From contig CM056994.1 in assembly GCA_029891345.1 (NCBI GenBank), positions 61,597,251 to 61,661,250 of the forward strand: a DNA stretch of 64,000 nucleotides. The letters run 5' to 3'. The first letter of the stretch is position 1; each line of letters opens with the position of its first letter. Origin of the DNA: Dryococelus australis (taxonomy: Eukaryota > Arthropoda > Insecta > Phasmatodea > Phasmatidae). The translations under genes and the position numbers were made by a program. Positions 1 through 10,579 of this stretch are shown here, piece after piece. The notes under the pieces were generated by a model, which saw nothing but the letters and a program-made list of their open reading frames with translations, had not been told where the DNA came from and did not search any database.

Positions 1-1085
1 GGATGCACGTCATTGAAATAAATTAATATAAATCCTCCAATTTCCCTGCAGGAAGATACTGAAAATGAACTTTACGCTTGGTAATACAAGTTGCTCGATC
101 TTCAAACTTTTTTTGGCAACAAGGGGAGGTCAAGTATACACTTCTGGGCATACCATTTTATTATTCACGAAAATGTTGTCCATTGAGTTAACTGATATTA
201 AGTTTTAAAATCATGTTGATTTTATTCCATATACAATTAAACACCAACTTTACGTAAAAATCATCCTCTAATCACAAAAGAAAATATTTGCAAATAATAA
301 TTCCTTATTAAAAATTATTGTGTAATGTTTACAGGCAAAACCATTTTCTTTGAAATATTAATGATGATAAGCTATTTTGAGCAATGGATAATTTTCATAG
401 AATTTCTATAATTGCCAGGTACACTTTACTTGCTCTACGGCCAGGTGTGTAAGGGGTAGCGGCACTCTTTTTTTTTTTTCCTACATAACAGCTTCCCTTC
501 TCAAACGCATGTAAGGGGAGGAAAAAAAGTGCATGGCTGAGAGACAGAAAGAGAGGTGGGAGGGAGCAAGGACACTAGGTCGCCATGCTGGTTGCTAGGT
601 AACCACTTGCCCAGACTCATCAGGGGTGTAAGGAGAGGGAGCAAACTAGACTCGCACGTCGCACCGCGCCGCAGAGCAGTGATAATTGGCTGACTGCATG
701 ACGTATTTCACATCCAATTACTAGACATTTCCATAAACAACCAGCTTAAAAATGATAGTTATGGAAAATCTTAAATGACAGGACCAAAATATATTTTGAT
801 TGTTGACGCTCTACCTGATAAATGAAATGATACAAGCTTTATCATTATTGATATAGGAGATTTGTCGGGCCCACTGAAAATTAACTGTGGATACAATTTA
901 TCAATACGTGCATTTTCGATACGAAAGTCCACTATACATAAATCAAAGCATAGCAATTATAAGTTACCAATGATACCCAAACAAAATGTAAATCAAAGTG
1001 TTTCTATAAAAAAAAAACATTTTTCTATATTACACAAAAATAAACATGACAGAAAAACATTAACTAAATTGGGGCCAAGACTAGG
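1..1085. other. Intronic sequence, no gene seen
   Basis: AT-rich sequence with no convincing coding region. Positions about 415-700 are clearly more GC-rich and contain several short 'GTAAGGGG'-type motifs and a poly-T/C stretch; this patch looks like an inserted old repeat, but I do not recognise the family. The short plus-strand reading frame at 862-1176 has no recognisable domain, and its 3' half overlaps the minus-strand Tc1 relic. Confidence 0.5.
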
Positions 1086-1099
1086 GTGGGTACCTTTCT

Positions 1100-1320
1100 T
1101 CCCACTGCAGGTTTGTACTGTGTATGGCCTCCATGTACATTATACAGCTCCCCGACATGCCGTGGCATGCTTGTAATCAATTTGCTGATGTCACCTGCTA
1201 GAAGCTAGTAGCTCGTATGAGTTCTATAAGTGTTTCTGGAGGTTGTGGACAATTATAAACTGCTGTTTTCAGCTAGTCCCAGACATTTTCAATAGTGTGC
1301 TCTCTGTTCATCACAAAAGA
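1100..1320 (-). mobile_element. Tc1-like DNA transposon, transposase C-terminal relic
   Basis: On the minus strand, positions 1293-1276 read IENVWD. This is the hallmark of the Tc1/mariner DDE transposase C-terminus (family pattern 'NPIENxW'), and it is followed directly by a TAG stop. Further down the same strand, about 1172-1115, a second frame reads LITSMPRHVGELYN and then GGHTQYK, matching the family ending 'LIxSMPRRxxxxxxxxGGxTxY'. The two motifs lie in different frames with stops between them, so the copy is dead. The N-terminal DNA-binding part and most of the DDE core are not visible, and I did not find terminal inverted repeats. Family assignment rests on the two motifs. Confidence 0.6.
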
Positions 1321-1339
1321 ACTATATAACTCTTACCAT

Positions 1340-2362
1340 CCAAAATTTTTGTGAGGTGTTTACTACAAAGAAGCATGCACTGTATGGCATATTGTTCCAC
1401 AAGTTTTTCATTAAACTGCAAACCTTTCACAGTGAAATTATTAAAAATTTACATTGCTTATTACATTAATAACTCATATTCTTTTTTTACATGCATAAAA
1501 TACCATACATAAATATTATTTATTTTATATAAGAAACACGATTAATAAGTAACATCACAGGCTACACTTATGGGCCAGAAAAACTAAACTAGATGAGGCC
1601 ATTGTGAAATAGTACATAGTAGCACTACTTTGCACATCAGATTTTGAGTTAACCAGCAATGTATTAAAAAGTACATATATTTGTAAGTTATCATGAATCA
1701 AGCAACTTTCAAAACAGTGTTTACAAAAGCAGCTTGTAATATATGGGCAATAAAGGCAAAGTTCTGATTCACATGTTCCACCATTTTAGAAGTATAAAAT
1801 GATATTTATTAGTTGTTTTTCTAAATTTTTACAGACATTTTGACTTACTCAGATACATATTTCAGTTTCCTTTTGAATTATACACGATAATACAAACCCT
1901 ACATTTCAATTATTTATAAATATTTTAATATGTAAAATTTTGATTCTTAATGGTGTATACAAAAGAGAATATGTATTCTGATTGATTGATTGATTGTAGA
2001 TTAAAGTGAGTGCACTGATGTAATTTAGACAAAACTTTAACATTATTTTAGGTTTTATTGAGCATAAAATCCTAGCCAGTTCTTATTGTATTACGAAGAT
2101 AATAACAAAGAAAGCAGTAATTTGGAAACATACATAGAGGTTAAAAAATTGTCTTTTGGATTTAAAAAAAAAACATCAATTTTCAATACACTCTCCCCAG
2201 CCTACTGAGAGACAAAGTCCTTCAAGTAAGCAGGTCTTCTCTTGTTCTGAATGTAACGCCTATGGGGTGGATTAAAGGGCTCAGAGGTGAGATTGCCATG
2301 AGATTCATTAAAGCTATGTGGTAGATTTCCAGCATCAGTTTGACGTGTGACGATTATATATT

Positions 2363-2364
<2 letters not shown>
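1340..2364. other. AT-rich intronic sequence, nothing recognised
   Basis: Very AT-rich, with no coding potential that I can support. It contains a short (GATT)n stretch near 1978-1998. No exon of the host gene was recognised here. Confidence 0.5.

Positions 2365-2393
<29 letters not shown>
2365..2393. repeat. Homopolymer run of 29 T
   Basis: An uninterrupted T run. It could be the poly(A) tail of a minus-strand LINE/SINE insertion or simple-sequence expansion. It sits directly before the GC-richer gypsy-type relic that starts near 2404. Confidence 0.8.
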
Positions 2394-2403
2394 CTGACAC
2401 TAA

Positions 2404-4330
2404 GTATAATCACGTGCGCCACGTAACCTAGAAGTGATACAAACCTGAATGGCAACTACCCAAGCTAGTATTCCGTCTCATTAAATAAGGTGGAGGCCTA
2501 GTGACTGGAGTGCACCTGAAGGAAGAATATATTTAATTGCCCCCCAAAGAAACCCAGTGATAAGGGAATACTAGTAAACTACGCCAGCAAAGTTGTGCCT
2601 GAGCTCACGCAGCCAATACCACCCGCACAACAGGAAGACCTGTTTCCAGCCGCCCCGAGAGATCGCAGCAAAGTACAGCTCCACCTACGAGGAAGGAGCC
2701 ACTCCGCCGAAGTTACCGGAAGGCCGAAGACACCAGAGACATCCCCAGTACAGGGGAATATATGTCCCTGCACCACCACAGAATGGCAGTTGATACCAGC
2801 AGCTTGCCTTCGCACACGTCATGCCAAGGCTTTGTGCTCTGTCTGCTCTCTTCCACCTCATTAAGAGCCCCGAGTAATCACCAGTACCAATGCCGGACTT
2901 CTTCAAGCGCGCACTGCAGCACTGAAGAGTTGTCGTTCCCCCTCTTACACTAAACACTTGCCATCAACATAATTCCCCTACTTCCCCTTAAGTCCTTTCA
3001 GGACACCATCAGCTTAATCTAGGGTTTAGTTGTTCTTATGGCTACCAATTTCATTGCTCTTTGCTCTTCTAGCACGCCCTTCAGGCAAGGCTCTTCAAGC
3101 TGACAGGCCTCTTCACATGTCTTTGTTTTACCTTCCGAGAGTTAATCAGTGCCTTGGTTACAGTAGGAGAGTAAGGGTCCCATGTTCTGTTCTGGATAGA
3201 ATAAAACACGTTATTAGTCTAAGCTCCGTCTGCTCTTTCTTGTGTGAATTGTGCTAAGTCATCCCTGGTAAGCGACATCCCGCAAAAGAGACAGGGAACC
3301 GCGGAATTGGAGACTTGTTTTCTGAACGTAGTGTACGAGTGCAGCCTGTCCCCTAAAAGGACATTACATACGTCATCAAAACACAACCCATTAGACGGCC
3401 ACCCATAATCTGGACAAGGCATGTAAAGGTACCTGGTGGATACGTATGGTAGAACCACAACCACTAGCAAGAGACACGACGGAGAGGCTAGGTCAAACTT
3501 GTCAGCTAACCCACTACCTCCACCATAAACTCACCGAAGGGAGTGCCAGGTCTGACAAGGAGGCATCTACTCCTTCTGGAATAAACTCTAGCTAGGGGAA
3601 AATTGTTGCCTGCCACCCCGTTGCAGAAATGAACCATAGCATTTCATTCCTGGTAAATGCAATTTACCCATCGGAGGGGTTGTAAGTGGAGTGACCGGAA
3701 GGCAGCTGCTATCCTATCTGGGAAGCAAGCCCTGATTAAACAGTCTGACCCAACCTTCAGCTACTTGACCCCCCAGGAACGAGCGCAAGCCACCCGCCAA
3801 CTGTCGAGGCCTCACCTTACAGTTCCCCCCAGTAACTAGTTTGGGCCCCTTGTGAAACTCCCAGAAGCTGCACACCCAGTTGTCTAGTACCTCTGCCTAG
3901 GCCTAACCCTAGTACTGGGCATTGAACCAGTTGACTATGTCGAATAAGCACAGCCATCCAGCATCTGCAGGCCGGATGCCTGCCTACCACAGCCGAGCCA
4001 GCCTCTCACCAGAGCTGTCCAGCAGATGCCGTCACTGCCAGCCGGGTCAGGAGACCTGCCGCAGGTCCTACCGAACGCCCAGCAGTGAGAGATAAGCCAG
4101 CAGCTCTGCCAACAACCCGCACACACAAGCCCATCATCCTACTCAGCTAGACTTCATGTCGAGCCAGCGGCCTACTCACCCGATTCTATATAAAGGCACC
4201 ATTAAGGCCAAGCACCAGATTTTGCAGACCCCGCCAAAGTACGGTTTGTCCCCCCCCCCTCCCTTCCCCCTCCCGTCCCCCTCCAGGGCAAGACTGTGTG
4301 ACTGATCTTACACAAAACTAAACAATTTAC
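2404..4330 (+). mobile_element. Ty3/gypsy-lineage leader and gag relic
   Basis: This GC-richer block resembles the 5' internal part of the gypsy copies further right. The reading frame at 3657-3839 carries the motif LTPQERAQA, also found as LSPQERAQA at 51108-51326 and LSPRERAQA at 60089-60409. The non-coding leader around 3310-3460 shares a 'GTTTTCTGAAC..TAGTG' segment and 'CATTAGACGGCCAC' with 59700-59800. A TATA-like string (CTATATAAAGG) lies at 4186-4196. It is a broken fragment; no pol was seen. The 5' boundary is set by the T run and the 3' boundary by the return to AT-rich sequence, so both are approximate. Confidence 0.55.
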
Positions 4331-5556
4331 TAAGCTATTGAGATGCAGACACGCTCCTTTCCCTAGACAGTCACGCGTCAAGTTGAAAGAGAAAGTACTT
4401 CAGTAGGTGCTTGAGAGATGATAGCAGGAGAATCTGAATCCTCTGCCATACTGGGCCAGAAGAAATACTTTGTTGCATTTGTTTTTATTGAGGGTTAGAT
4501 GGCTCTCTTAAAACATTATCTGAAGTCTCAAGTAGAGAATCACCACATGGAGCCAAGTGCTGAGTAGAGACCATAGTTTCCTGTCTTGATAGTTGTACTC
4601 ATGCATACATAGGATTTGCTTAGATTAGTCTCACTTCTTTGACTAAAGGATCTTATTTGCTCTACCTAACATGTTTCTTCATAAGAACTCTTCCAGGAGA
4701 CATTAGTCATAGTGGCAATGAAGTTCCCGGTGGTGAAAGATAAGTTCATGAGGGGTAGCATTGGTAGATATGGAAATTAATGATCTTAATGCATGCAGAG
4801 ATTCCTGAAGTACTGATTCCCAGTAGCTGACAGGTAGATGTTTGGTCTTAAGTGCAAGGCACATACTTTTCCAGATTATTCCATTGTACCATTCTACCAG
4901 CCCATTTCCTTGAGGGTTATATGTAGTTTAGCTTGTCCCTATTCCTAGAGTGTCACGATAGGTCCTTAATTCATCTGACAAAAAGAAGCTACTCAATATT
5001 AGTGGATATAAGAATGCTATCAAAACATAAATATGAGGTAGTCGAGTTCCTTAATAATGCTTGCAGTGGTTATATCTGCATGTGGGATAATAAAAATAAA
5101 TCTGCAATATTCATAGATGAACGTAAAGATTTGGGGGTTCTTTGATACTATAGGAAGTAATCCCTTGAAGTCAAGGTTTAATCTTTTGGAGGCGCTCGTT
5201 GTTTTTATAAACTTCCCATTTTCTCTTCGGAAGAATTTTGGTTTAATTTGACAGCATATTTTGTACTGAGACTGAACTCTTCGGACATCTTCAATAGTGT
5301 AGAGCAGATTCTGAATACAACATCAGCTGCAGAATTTTTTTATGCTAACCAGTATATTATATTGTATGAGTATGGTGCTAGTTCCAGATGTCAGTGCAGT
5401 ACTTTTTTACTAGAAGTTAGCCCGTGACCTTTTTTCTTTGTATTTTCACGGGGCTAGAACAGTTACCATGTTAAAAAATTTGGTTAACATATAAAAACCT
5501 GAAAAAAAAAAAAAATTACATAGATATATGTAGGTAATAATGAAATGATGTGAAAG

Positions 5557-5573
5557 TAACTCAACATTGAAGC
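5557..5573 (+). repeat. 17-bp direct repeat, left flank of box A array
   Basis: TAACTCAACATTGAAGC is identical to 6236-6252 on the other side of the array. This is the appearance of a target-site duplication or of a breakpoint duplication. Confidence 0.85.
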
Positions 5574-6235
5574 GACTGCGGTCCTATTTAACATTTCTCT
5601 ATCCACTTGGCCACTGCAGCCCCACTTAACATAGTGCTATCCACTTAGCCACTAAGGCCCCACTTGGAATCACTCTATCCACTGAGCCACAAAGGCCAGA
5701 CTTAGAATCTCTCTATCCAATGAGCTACTAAGGCCCTATTTGATATATGTCTATCCACTTGGCCACTGCAGCCCAACTTGTTATAGTTCTATTCATTAAG
5801 CCACTGTGGCCCCACATAACATAGTTCTATCCACTGAGCCACTAAGGCCCCAACATGGAATCGCTCTATCCACTGAGCCACTAAGGCCCCACTTGATATT
5901 GTTCTATCCATTAAGCCACTGCGGCCCCACTTGGAATGTCTCTATCCACTGAGCCACTAAGGCCCTACTTGGAATCGCTTTATCCACTGAGCCACTAAGG
6001 CCTCACTTGATATAGTTCTATCCACTGAGCCACTGCGGCCCCACTTGGAATCCCTCTATCCATTGAGCCACTAAGGCCCCACTTGGAATCTCTCTATCCA
6101 ATGAGCTACTAAGATCCCACTTGGAATCAGTCTATCCTCTGAGCCACTGTGGTCTCACTTAACATAGTTATATCCACTGAGCCACTAAGGCCCCACTTGG
6201 AATCAGTCTATCCTCTGAGCCACTGTGGTCTCAAT
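5574..6235 (-). repeat. Tandem array, 17 units of 38 bp, each with a tRNA-type box A
   Basis: Aligning the recurring CTATCC string gives starts at 5599, 5637, 5675, 5713, 5751, 5789, 5827, 5866, 5904, 5942, 5980, 6018, 6056, 6094, 6132, 6170 and 6208. Spacing is exactly 38 bp, with one 39-bp exception. On the minus strand a typical unit contains GGGGCCTTAG followed by TGGCTCAGTGG and ATAGAGC. TGGCTCAGTGG fits the RNA polymerase III box A consensus TRGCNNARYNGG, and the surrounding bases resemble the acceptor and D-arm of a tRNA. No box B was seen in the unit. At least two unit subtypes are interspersed ('ACTTGGAATC' and 'ACTTAACATAG/ACTTGATATAG'), suggesting multi-unit duplication steps. Units differ at several positions, so the array is not recent. 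Confidence 0.9.
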
Positions 6236-6252
6236 TAACTCAACATTGAAGC
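6236..6252 (+). repeat. 17-bp direct repeat, right flank of box A array
   Basis: An exact copy of 5557-5573. Bases immediately outside the two copies differ. Confidence 0.85.
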
Positions 6253-7682
6253 AAGACATTTAAAGTGAACAAAAATTAATTCCATTATTTTCATATCTCT
6301 ATGCAATATTCCCTATGCATTAATACAAAACTTTCATAGGGAAAAAATAATTAAAAAATTAATTTTTAGGGTAAAAGGTAATGATTGCGTAATCTGATCT
6401 TGCTGAAATTCGAACTTGACCTGTATTTTACCCTGAGGATTCACTCTGCAATATTTGAAGAACTTCTGTTGCGTTTCAAGGGACTTAGAGGTATTAAAGA
6501 CCGACAGACAGACAGAGATCATTTACTTATTATATAGGATTCTTTGTCTTGCCTTTCTGCTTGTTATCAAACAAGTGTCTCCGGATGAGGTAATGCCTCA
6601 ATTTTCTGAGGGCTTCAACGATAGCATAGGCTTCCTTCTCAACTGCTGAATGCTTCTGTTCATAACTGGACAAAGTCCTGGAAAAAAAGCAACTGGTCTC
6701 CCATTCTGAGTCAGTGTCGCAGCAATAGCACAGTTAGATGCATCAGTCTGAACAACACATAGATCATCATCTTCTATAGCCATCAAAACACAGTTAGCTA
6801 AATTTCTCTATGTTTTCTATTATTTACCAAAGAGTGAATCTTGTCTGAGAATTTCGGAATCCACTTTGAATAATAATAAAATATTCCAAGAGCTCGGAAT
6901 AAAGAACAAAGATCACGAGGAGCAGGATATTCCAGTATTGGTTTGATGCGATCTGGATTAGGCTTGCTTTCCTTGTCCCTGATTAAATATCAAAGTACAT
7001 CAATAGATCTTGCAGAAAATTTACATTTATCTTCATTCAATGTGAAATTGTATTTCTTTAAAGCAGACATAAAACATTCCAAGTTTTTATCATGTTCCTC
7101 TTCGTTCTCACCACAAATCGTTAACATCATCTAGATATGGAAAAGTGCCTTCTAATCCTTTTGGGCATTATTCATAGTCGTTCTTAGTCTGGACTAAGGA
7201 AAGATCATTCTCTGACCAAATTTTTTCATATTCAGAGAGACTTATTATTTCTAGTCCAGGGATCATCTTGCTTTAGTACCGACTAACATTTAATCCAGAA
7301 TTAGGGTAGGATTAACAATGTATTAAAGTCAAACAGAAACATGCCGAACTTAAAATAAGACAAGTTTGTAAAATCGCATGCAAGTGAAAACTACATAAAA
7401 TTTACAAAACACAAAAAATACAGTTAATGCTGATTCTGTCAATATGTTGAAGCAAAAATATGCTAACTTAATGAATTAAATGTTCTGTGAATAATATTTC
7501 AAAGAGAATATAATCATAATACACCAGTTTTAAGCTACAGTAATGCCTTTTGAATTTCTGCTTCAATCAAATGCCTTCTCTGAAAACATATTCATACCCG
7601 ACGCGATATTAATAATATCAAAAAGAATTTTTTTACAAATCCAATTGTGACAAAATATAGAGTAAAGTATTTTATAGCATTA

Positions 7683-7752
7683 AGTGTATCAGTAGCTCAA
7701 TGGTAACATTGTGAATTGATGTGCACAAGGGCACAAGTTAGAATCTCGTCTG
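7683..7752 (+). repeat. tRNA-like segment (SINE head or tRNA pseudogene)
   Basis: The segment reads AGTAGCTCAATGGTAACATT, which resembles box A (TAGCTCAATGG), and about 40 bases later AGTTAGAATCTCG, which resembles box B (GGTTCGAATCTC). The spacing is right for a tRNA-derived promoter. The arms do not form a complete cloverleaf by eye, so this is a relic rather than a working tRNA gene. Confidence 0.55.
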
Positions 7753-8095
7753 AGAAAAGTTCTTTTAACTATTTTATAATGTATTTAAGACTAAAATACA
7801 AATTTATCATCATTATAAAGACAGTATTGGCATAAAAAATGAAACAAGCACATACTACCAATGCAAAGGGGTATGCTACCAAAAAGTAACAAACAAATCA
7901 ACAATTAAAAATAGAGAGTGTATTAATTTTTTCGTCCTCTATCGTACAGCATTACAGTAAAGGATTGAGAATCAACAGTACAAAAAATTTTAAAGAAAAA
8001 AATTGATTTTCATTTATGGAAAAAATAGCAAAGGAAATAATTAATTTCATTAACATGTACTTGCCACTGAGAGAAATAGTCATATTAAAAATTTT

Positions 8096-8166
8096 GAGTG
8101 AGATTCAGACCTGCAGTTCAGAGTTACAAAGCAAGAACCTTATCCATTGCTCTACACAGTCATGGA
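8096..8166 (-). repeat. tRNA-like segment, opposite orientation
   Basis: On the minus strand it reads GTAGAGCAATGGATAAGG (box A-like), then after about 30 bases GGTCTGAATCTCAC (box B-like). It faces the plus-strand tRNA-like segment at 7683-7752 inside the same inverted-end element. It is a probable SINE head or tRNA pseudogene. Confidence 0.55.
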
Positions 8167-8715
8167 CATTTTTGACTTAACAAATTAAAACATTACTGAC
8201 CACTAAATCATAGAAAACATATTGAATAAGTTTTAATTTACAGGAAACGTGGTCATTAGGTAAACGAAAAATCTCTATTTGAAATGATTGAAGCTACTTT
8301 TAATGTGTGTCATCGCAAATGTGGCTTTCCTTTCACAGTAAGGCTTTTATTTGAGATGAGAATCTACAATGTGCATGCACTATACACTTGGCAATAGTGT
8401 ACTTTAATGATTCCTCAACTAAAGTTAGTGCCACTCAAGTCGGGGATTACGAAAATGATATAGTTAGTCCACCCTTAGTCCAGACTAACATAAGACCAAC
8501 TCCAAGGATAATGATCTCTGGATCATCCTTGGAATAAGACCTGATTATGAATAAGACCATCTGTCTCAACAATAGCATCTATTTTTCTTTGAAATAAAGC
8601 AACACTATTTTTAGTTCCGAAGGGTATTCTAGTAAATTGATAGAGTTTGCCATCAGCTTCAATTCAAATGCTGTGCACTGTTTATCTTGTTCAGGGATCT
8701 TAATATGATGGTAGG

Positions 8716-10165
8716 TACCCCTAAGTGGGCGTAGATACCACCCACCCGACCAACAGTTACAGTTTCACAACTTGGCCTAGCTCTGTCACCACTCACTATC
8801 ACCCCCTTACGTACGCAGCCAACTTACACAGCGGTTGCAAAGTGGGGGTAAGAAGGGACCCTTGAAACATCTGCTCCACCATTTTACATTGAATTCCAGC
8901 CCCAGAATCACAGTTATTCTTCCTCAGCCATCTCCTAATCATCTCTCATAAAAGCACTGTGATACTCTGCCACTTTCCACCAATAACCAACCATTCATTA
9001 TGGACGAGCAATCTGCAGCACTAAGAGTATGATCAAAGGTGTTTGGAAACCATGCTCACCGGGCTGTCTGCCTCATCACGACAACATCCGTTACTTCGAC
9101 TCACATGCCTAAGTTTGTTAGACAGCTTGATCAGAGCAGGCAGCTGCATATGTACATGGCTAAGGCCATGCTCCTGCACAGGTCAGACCCCACCAGGATT
9201 TTGTGAGCTTGGCAATAGAGACTCGAACAAGTAGAGCTTCCTACTGGAGAATATTTGTTTACTCAGAATAAACCCTGCAGCCCTTTATTCCAGAGTTTGG
9301 TCAGCACGATATCCTTATTTAACTTGCCATTACTTACAGCCCTCACTAACCGAGAATCCTACCACGTCTACAGGGACTTCTCGGCGAGGAATAGAGAATC
9401 GGAAATATACGCTCAAACAATAACATAAAATAATACCTACGGCAAGCAATTGCGCCTCATGGGGATGGGAACCCTGTCGGAACTTGAAGCGCGGTGCTGT
9501 GGCTGTTCTATCTGTCTTGGTTGGATCTGAGTCCTTCACACACGACAGGCAAGCTCGGTACCCAAAAGCCGGTACTGAAACACACAAAGGTGAATTCCAA
9601 GCTGCTGTCACCACTCCCAATAATTCAACCCGCTACCGCGATTCATAGCTGAGTATTGGAATTAAAGAGTCAGTGTGAATGACTGGGATCCTGGCATACA
9701 GAGGCAAAGGATAGAAACAGCCTACACATCCACCTCTGTAAGTTACACCAAGATTCCCCACCAGGTGCAGAGGTTTGGAGGGACAGCAAGATGCCTACGG
9801 TATCCTGATCTTCCACGGGAGGACAACAAACACTTGTAAACTTATGCATTGCCACCAAGATATCCCTGTAGCACTTTCACCCACCCACTTTTTTTTCTGA
9901 TACCTTTCTCCAAGCTAAGAGGAGAACGGAAGGGTAAAGCTGCTGCAGTATGAGAAACCAAAGAGTCAATGCCCCAAAGACCTCCAACTCAGGTGGTGTA
10001 TACAAAACAGAGGAAATTTGCCCAGCTCGCATGGCAGCAGCAAGCCACCCTCCAAGAACCCAGATCCTAATCCTTGGATATGACCAAAGGTACTACCAAA
10101 CAATTGCTCTAGTAACTGTAACTGTCGACCCAGTTGTTTTAATTTCACAAGGCTTCGAATAAATG
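8716..10165 (+). mobile_element. LTR-retroelement relic (LTR-like plus gag-like parts)
   Basis: The gypsy pol fossil breaks off at about 8715 and GC-richer sequence follows. A CATAAAAG TATA-like string lies near 8949. The region around 9080-9300 resembles the R/U5 part of the other gypsy LTRs in the window (a 'TTAGACAGCTTGATCAG' stretch and a degenerate TTTGTTTACTCAGAATAAAC). Near 10010-10080 one frame is rich in Gln with FAQLAWQQQATLQE, a pattern common at gag N-termini. The copy is decayed, with several breaks, and may be a composite of more than one element. The stretch 9300-9900 has no recognisable domain. Confidence 0.4.
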
Positions 10166-10560
10166 TATTTTTGTATATAATTAATAAATTCACCAGTAAA
10201 AACAACATAATCGTGAGAAATATTTAGGTATTGCCAAAAAGTAAAACTATTTGACCAAGATGAATAGGTTTCATAGCACAACATTGCAAAAATAGGGAAC
10301 TTCGGGCTCTAGTGGTTGCACTTTTAACTACATTCAATTGGGATGCCATTTTGTCAAACTAAACTGCGGAAAGTGATACCTCATAATATTACCAGTTAAT
10401 ATGAAGAAATTGATATTTACAAAAAATAGTACAAACATAGCAGCCATTTGTTTTACAAGAATTAGAAATTTTAATAAAATTACATTATAGAAGAATTGAG
10501 ATACAAAATACGATTATGTTACAAACAAAATTGGAAGTGACATAAATTAACATTTGACGC
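10166..10560. other. AT-rich spacer, nothing recognised
   Basis: AT-rich sequence with no supported coding region, lying between two retroelement relics. Confidence 0.5.
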
Positions 10561-10579
10561 CTGATGCCCTGAGGGTGGT

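Larger units (their letters stand above)
5410..6540 (+). mobile_element. Interspersed repeat inserted in the gypsy pol fossil
   Basis: This block separates the RNase H and integrase parts of the surrounding gypsy fossil, so it is a later insertion. It starts near 'GTTAGCCCGTGACCTT' (about 5416) and ends with a GACA-type microsatellite (GACAGACAGACAGAG, about 6501-6516) followed by 'TTATTATATAGG'. This combination of a TAGCCCG start and a GACA-rich tail is common in non-autonomous insect repeats mobilised by LINE or Penelope machinery; I cannot name the family. The interior holds the 38-bp box A array. Boundaries are approximate. Confidence 0.45.
7163..8558. mobile_element. 1.4-kb element with inverted ends and subterminal palindromes
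   Basis: The left end, GGGCATTATTCATAGTC (7163-7179), matches the reverse complement of the right end, GATTATGAATAAGACC (8543-8558), with few differences. Just inside each end is the same near-palindrome: CTTAGTCTGGACTAAG at 7183-7198 and CTTAGTCCAGACTAA at 8474-8488. The element splits the reverse transcriptase part of the gypsy fossil around it. No transposase reading frame is visible, so it is non-autonomous (MITE-like). The superfamily is undetermined and I could not identify a clean target-site duplication. It contains two tRNA-like segments, which may be separate SINE insertions. Confidence 0.65.
4460..8715 (-). mobile_element. Ty3/gypsy pol fossil, interrupted by other elements
   Basis: Read right to left, the pol domains appear in family order. 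Near 8710-8570 is reverse transcriptase (KIPEQDKQCTAFEI, then IPFGTKNS). Near 7160-6800 is the later reverse transcriptase with a YLDDV catalytic box. At 6786-6598 is RNase H (VVQTDASNCAIAATLTQNG, PVAFF). Near 4920-4700 is integrase (YNPQGNGLVEWYNGI, then TNATPHELIF). The domain order and motifs identify Ty3/gypsy. The copy has been split by a 1.4-kb element with inverted ends (7163-8558) and by a repeat between RNase H and integrase (about 5410-6540). It is clearly broken, with roughly ten interruptions, and old. No LTRs were assigned to it. Confidence 0.8.

Noticed and set aside
862-1176. 104-codon plus-strand frame as a small gene
   Set aside because: Lysine/serine-rich composition from AT-rich DNA, and its 3' half is antisense to the Tc1 transposase relic. 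No domain.
5574-6235. The regular 38-bp repeats might be read as a CRISPR array
   Set aside because: There are no unique spacers: the whole 38-bp unit repeats. The context is eukaryotic intron, and each unit carries a tRNA box A.
7683-7752. A functional tRNA gene
   Set aside because: Box A and box B are recognisable but the arms do not pair into a full cloverleaf and there is no clear terminator; a SINE or pseudogene is more likely.
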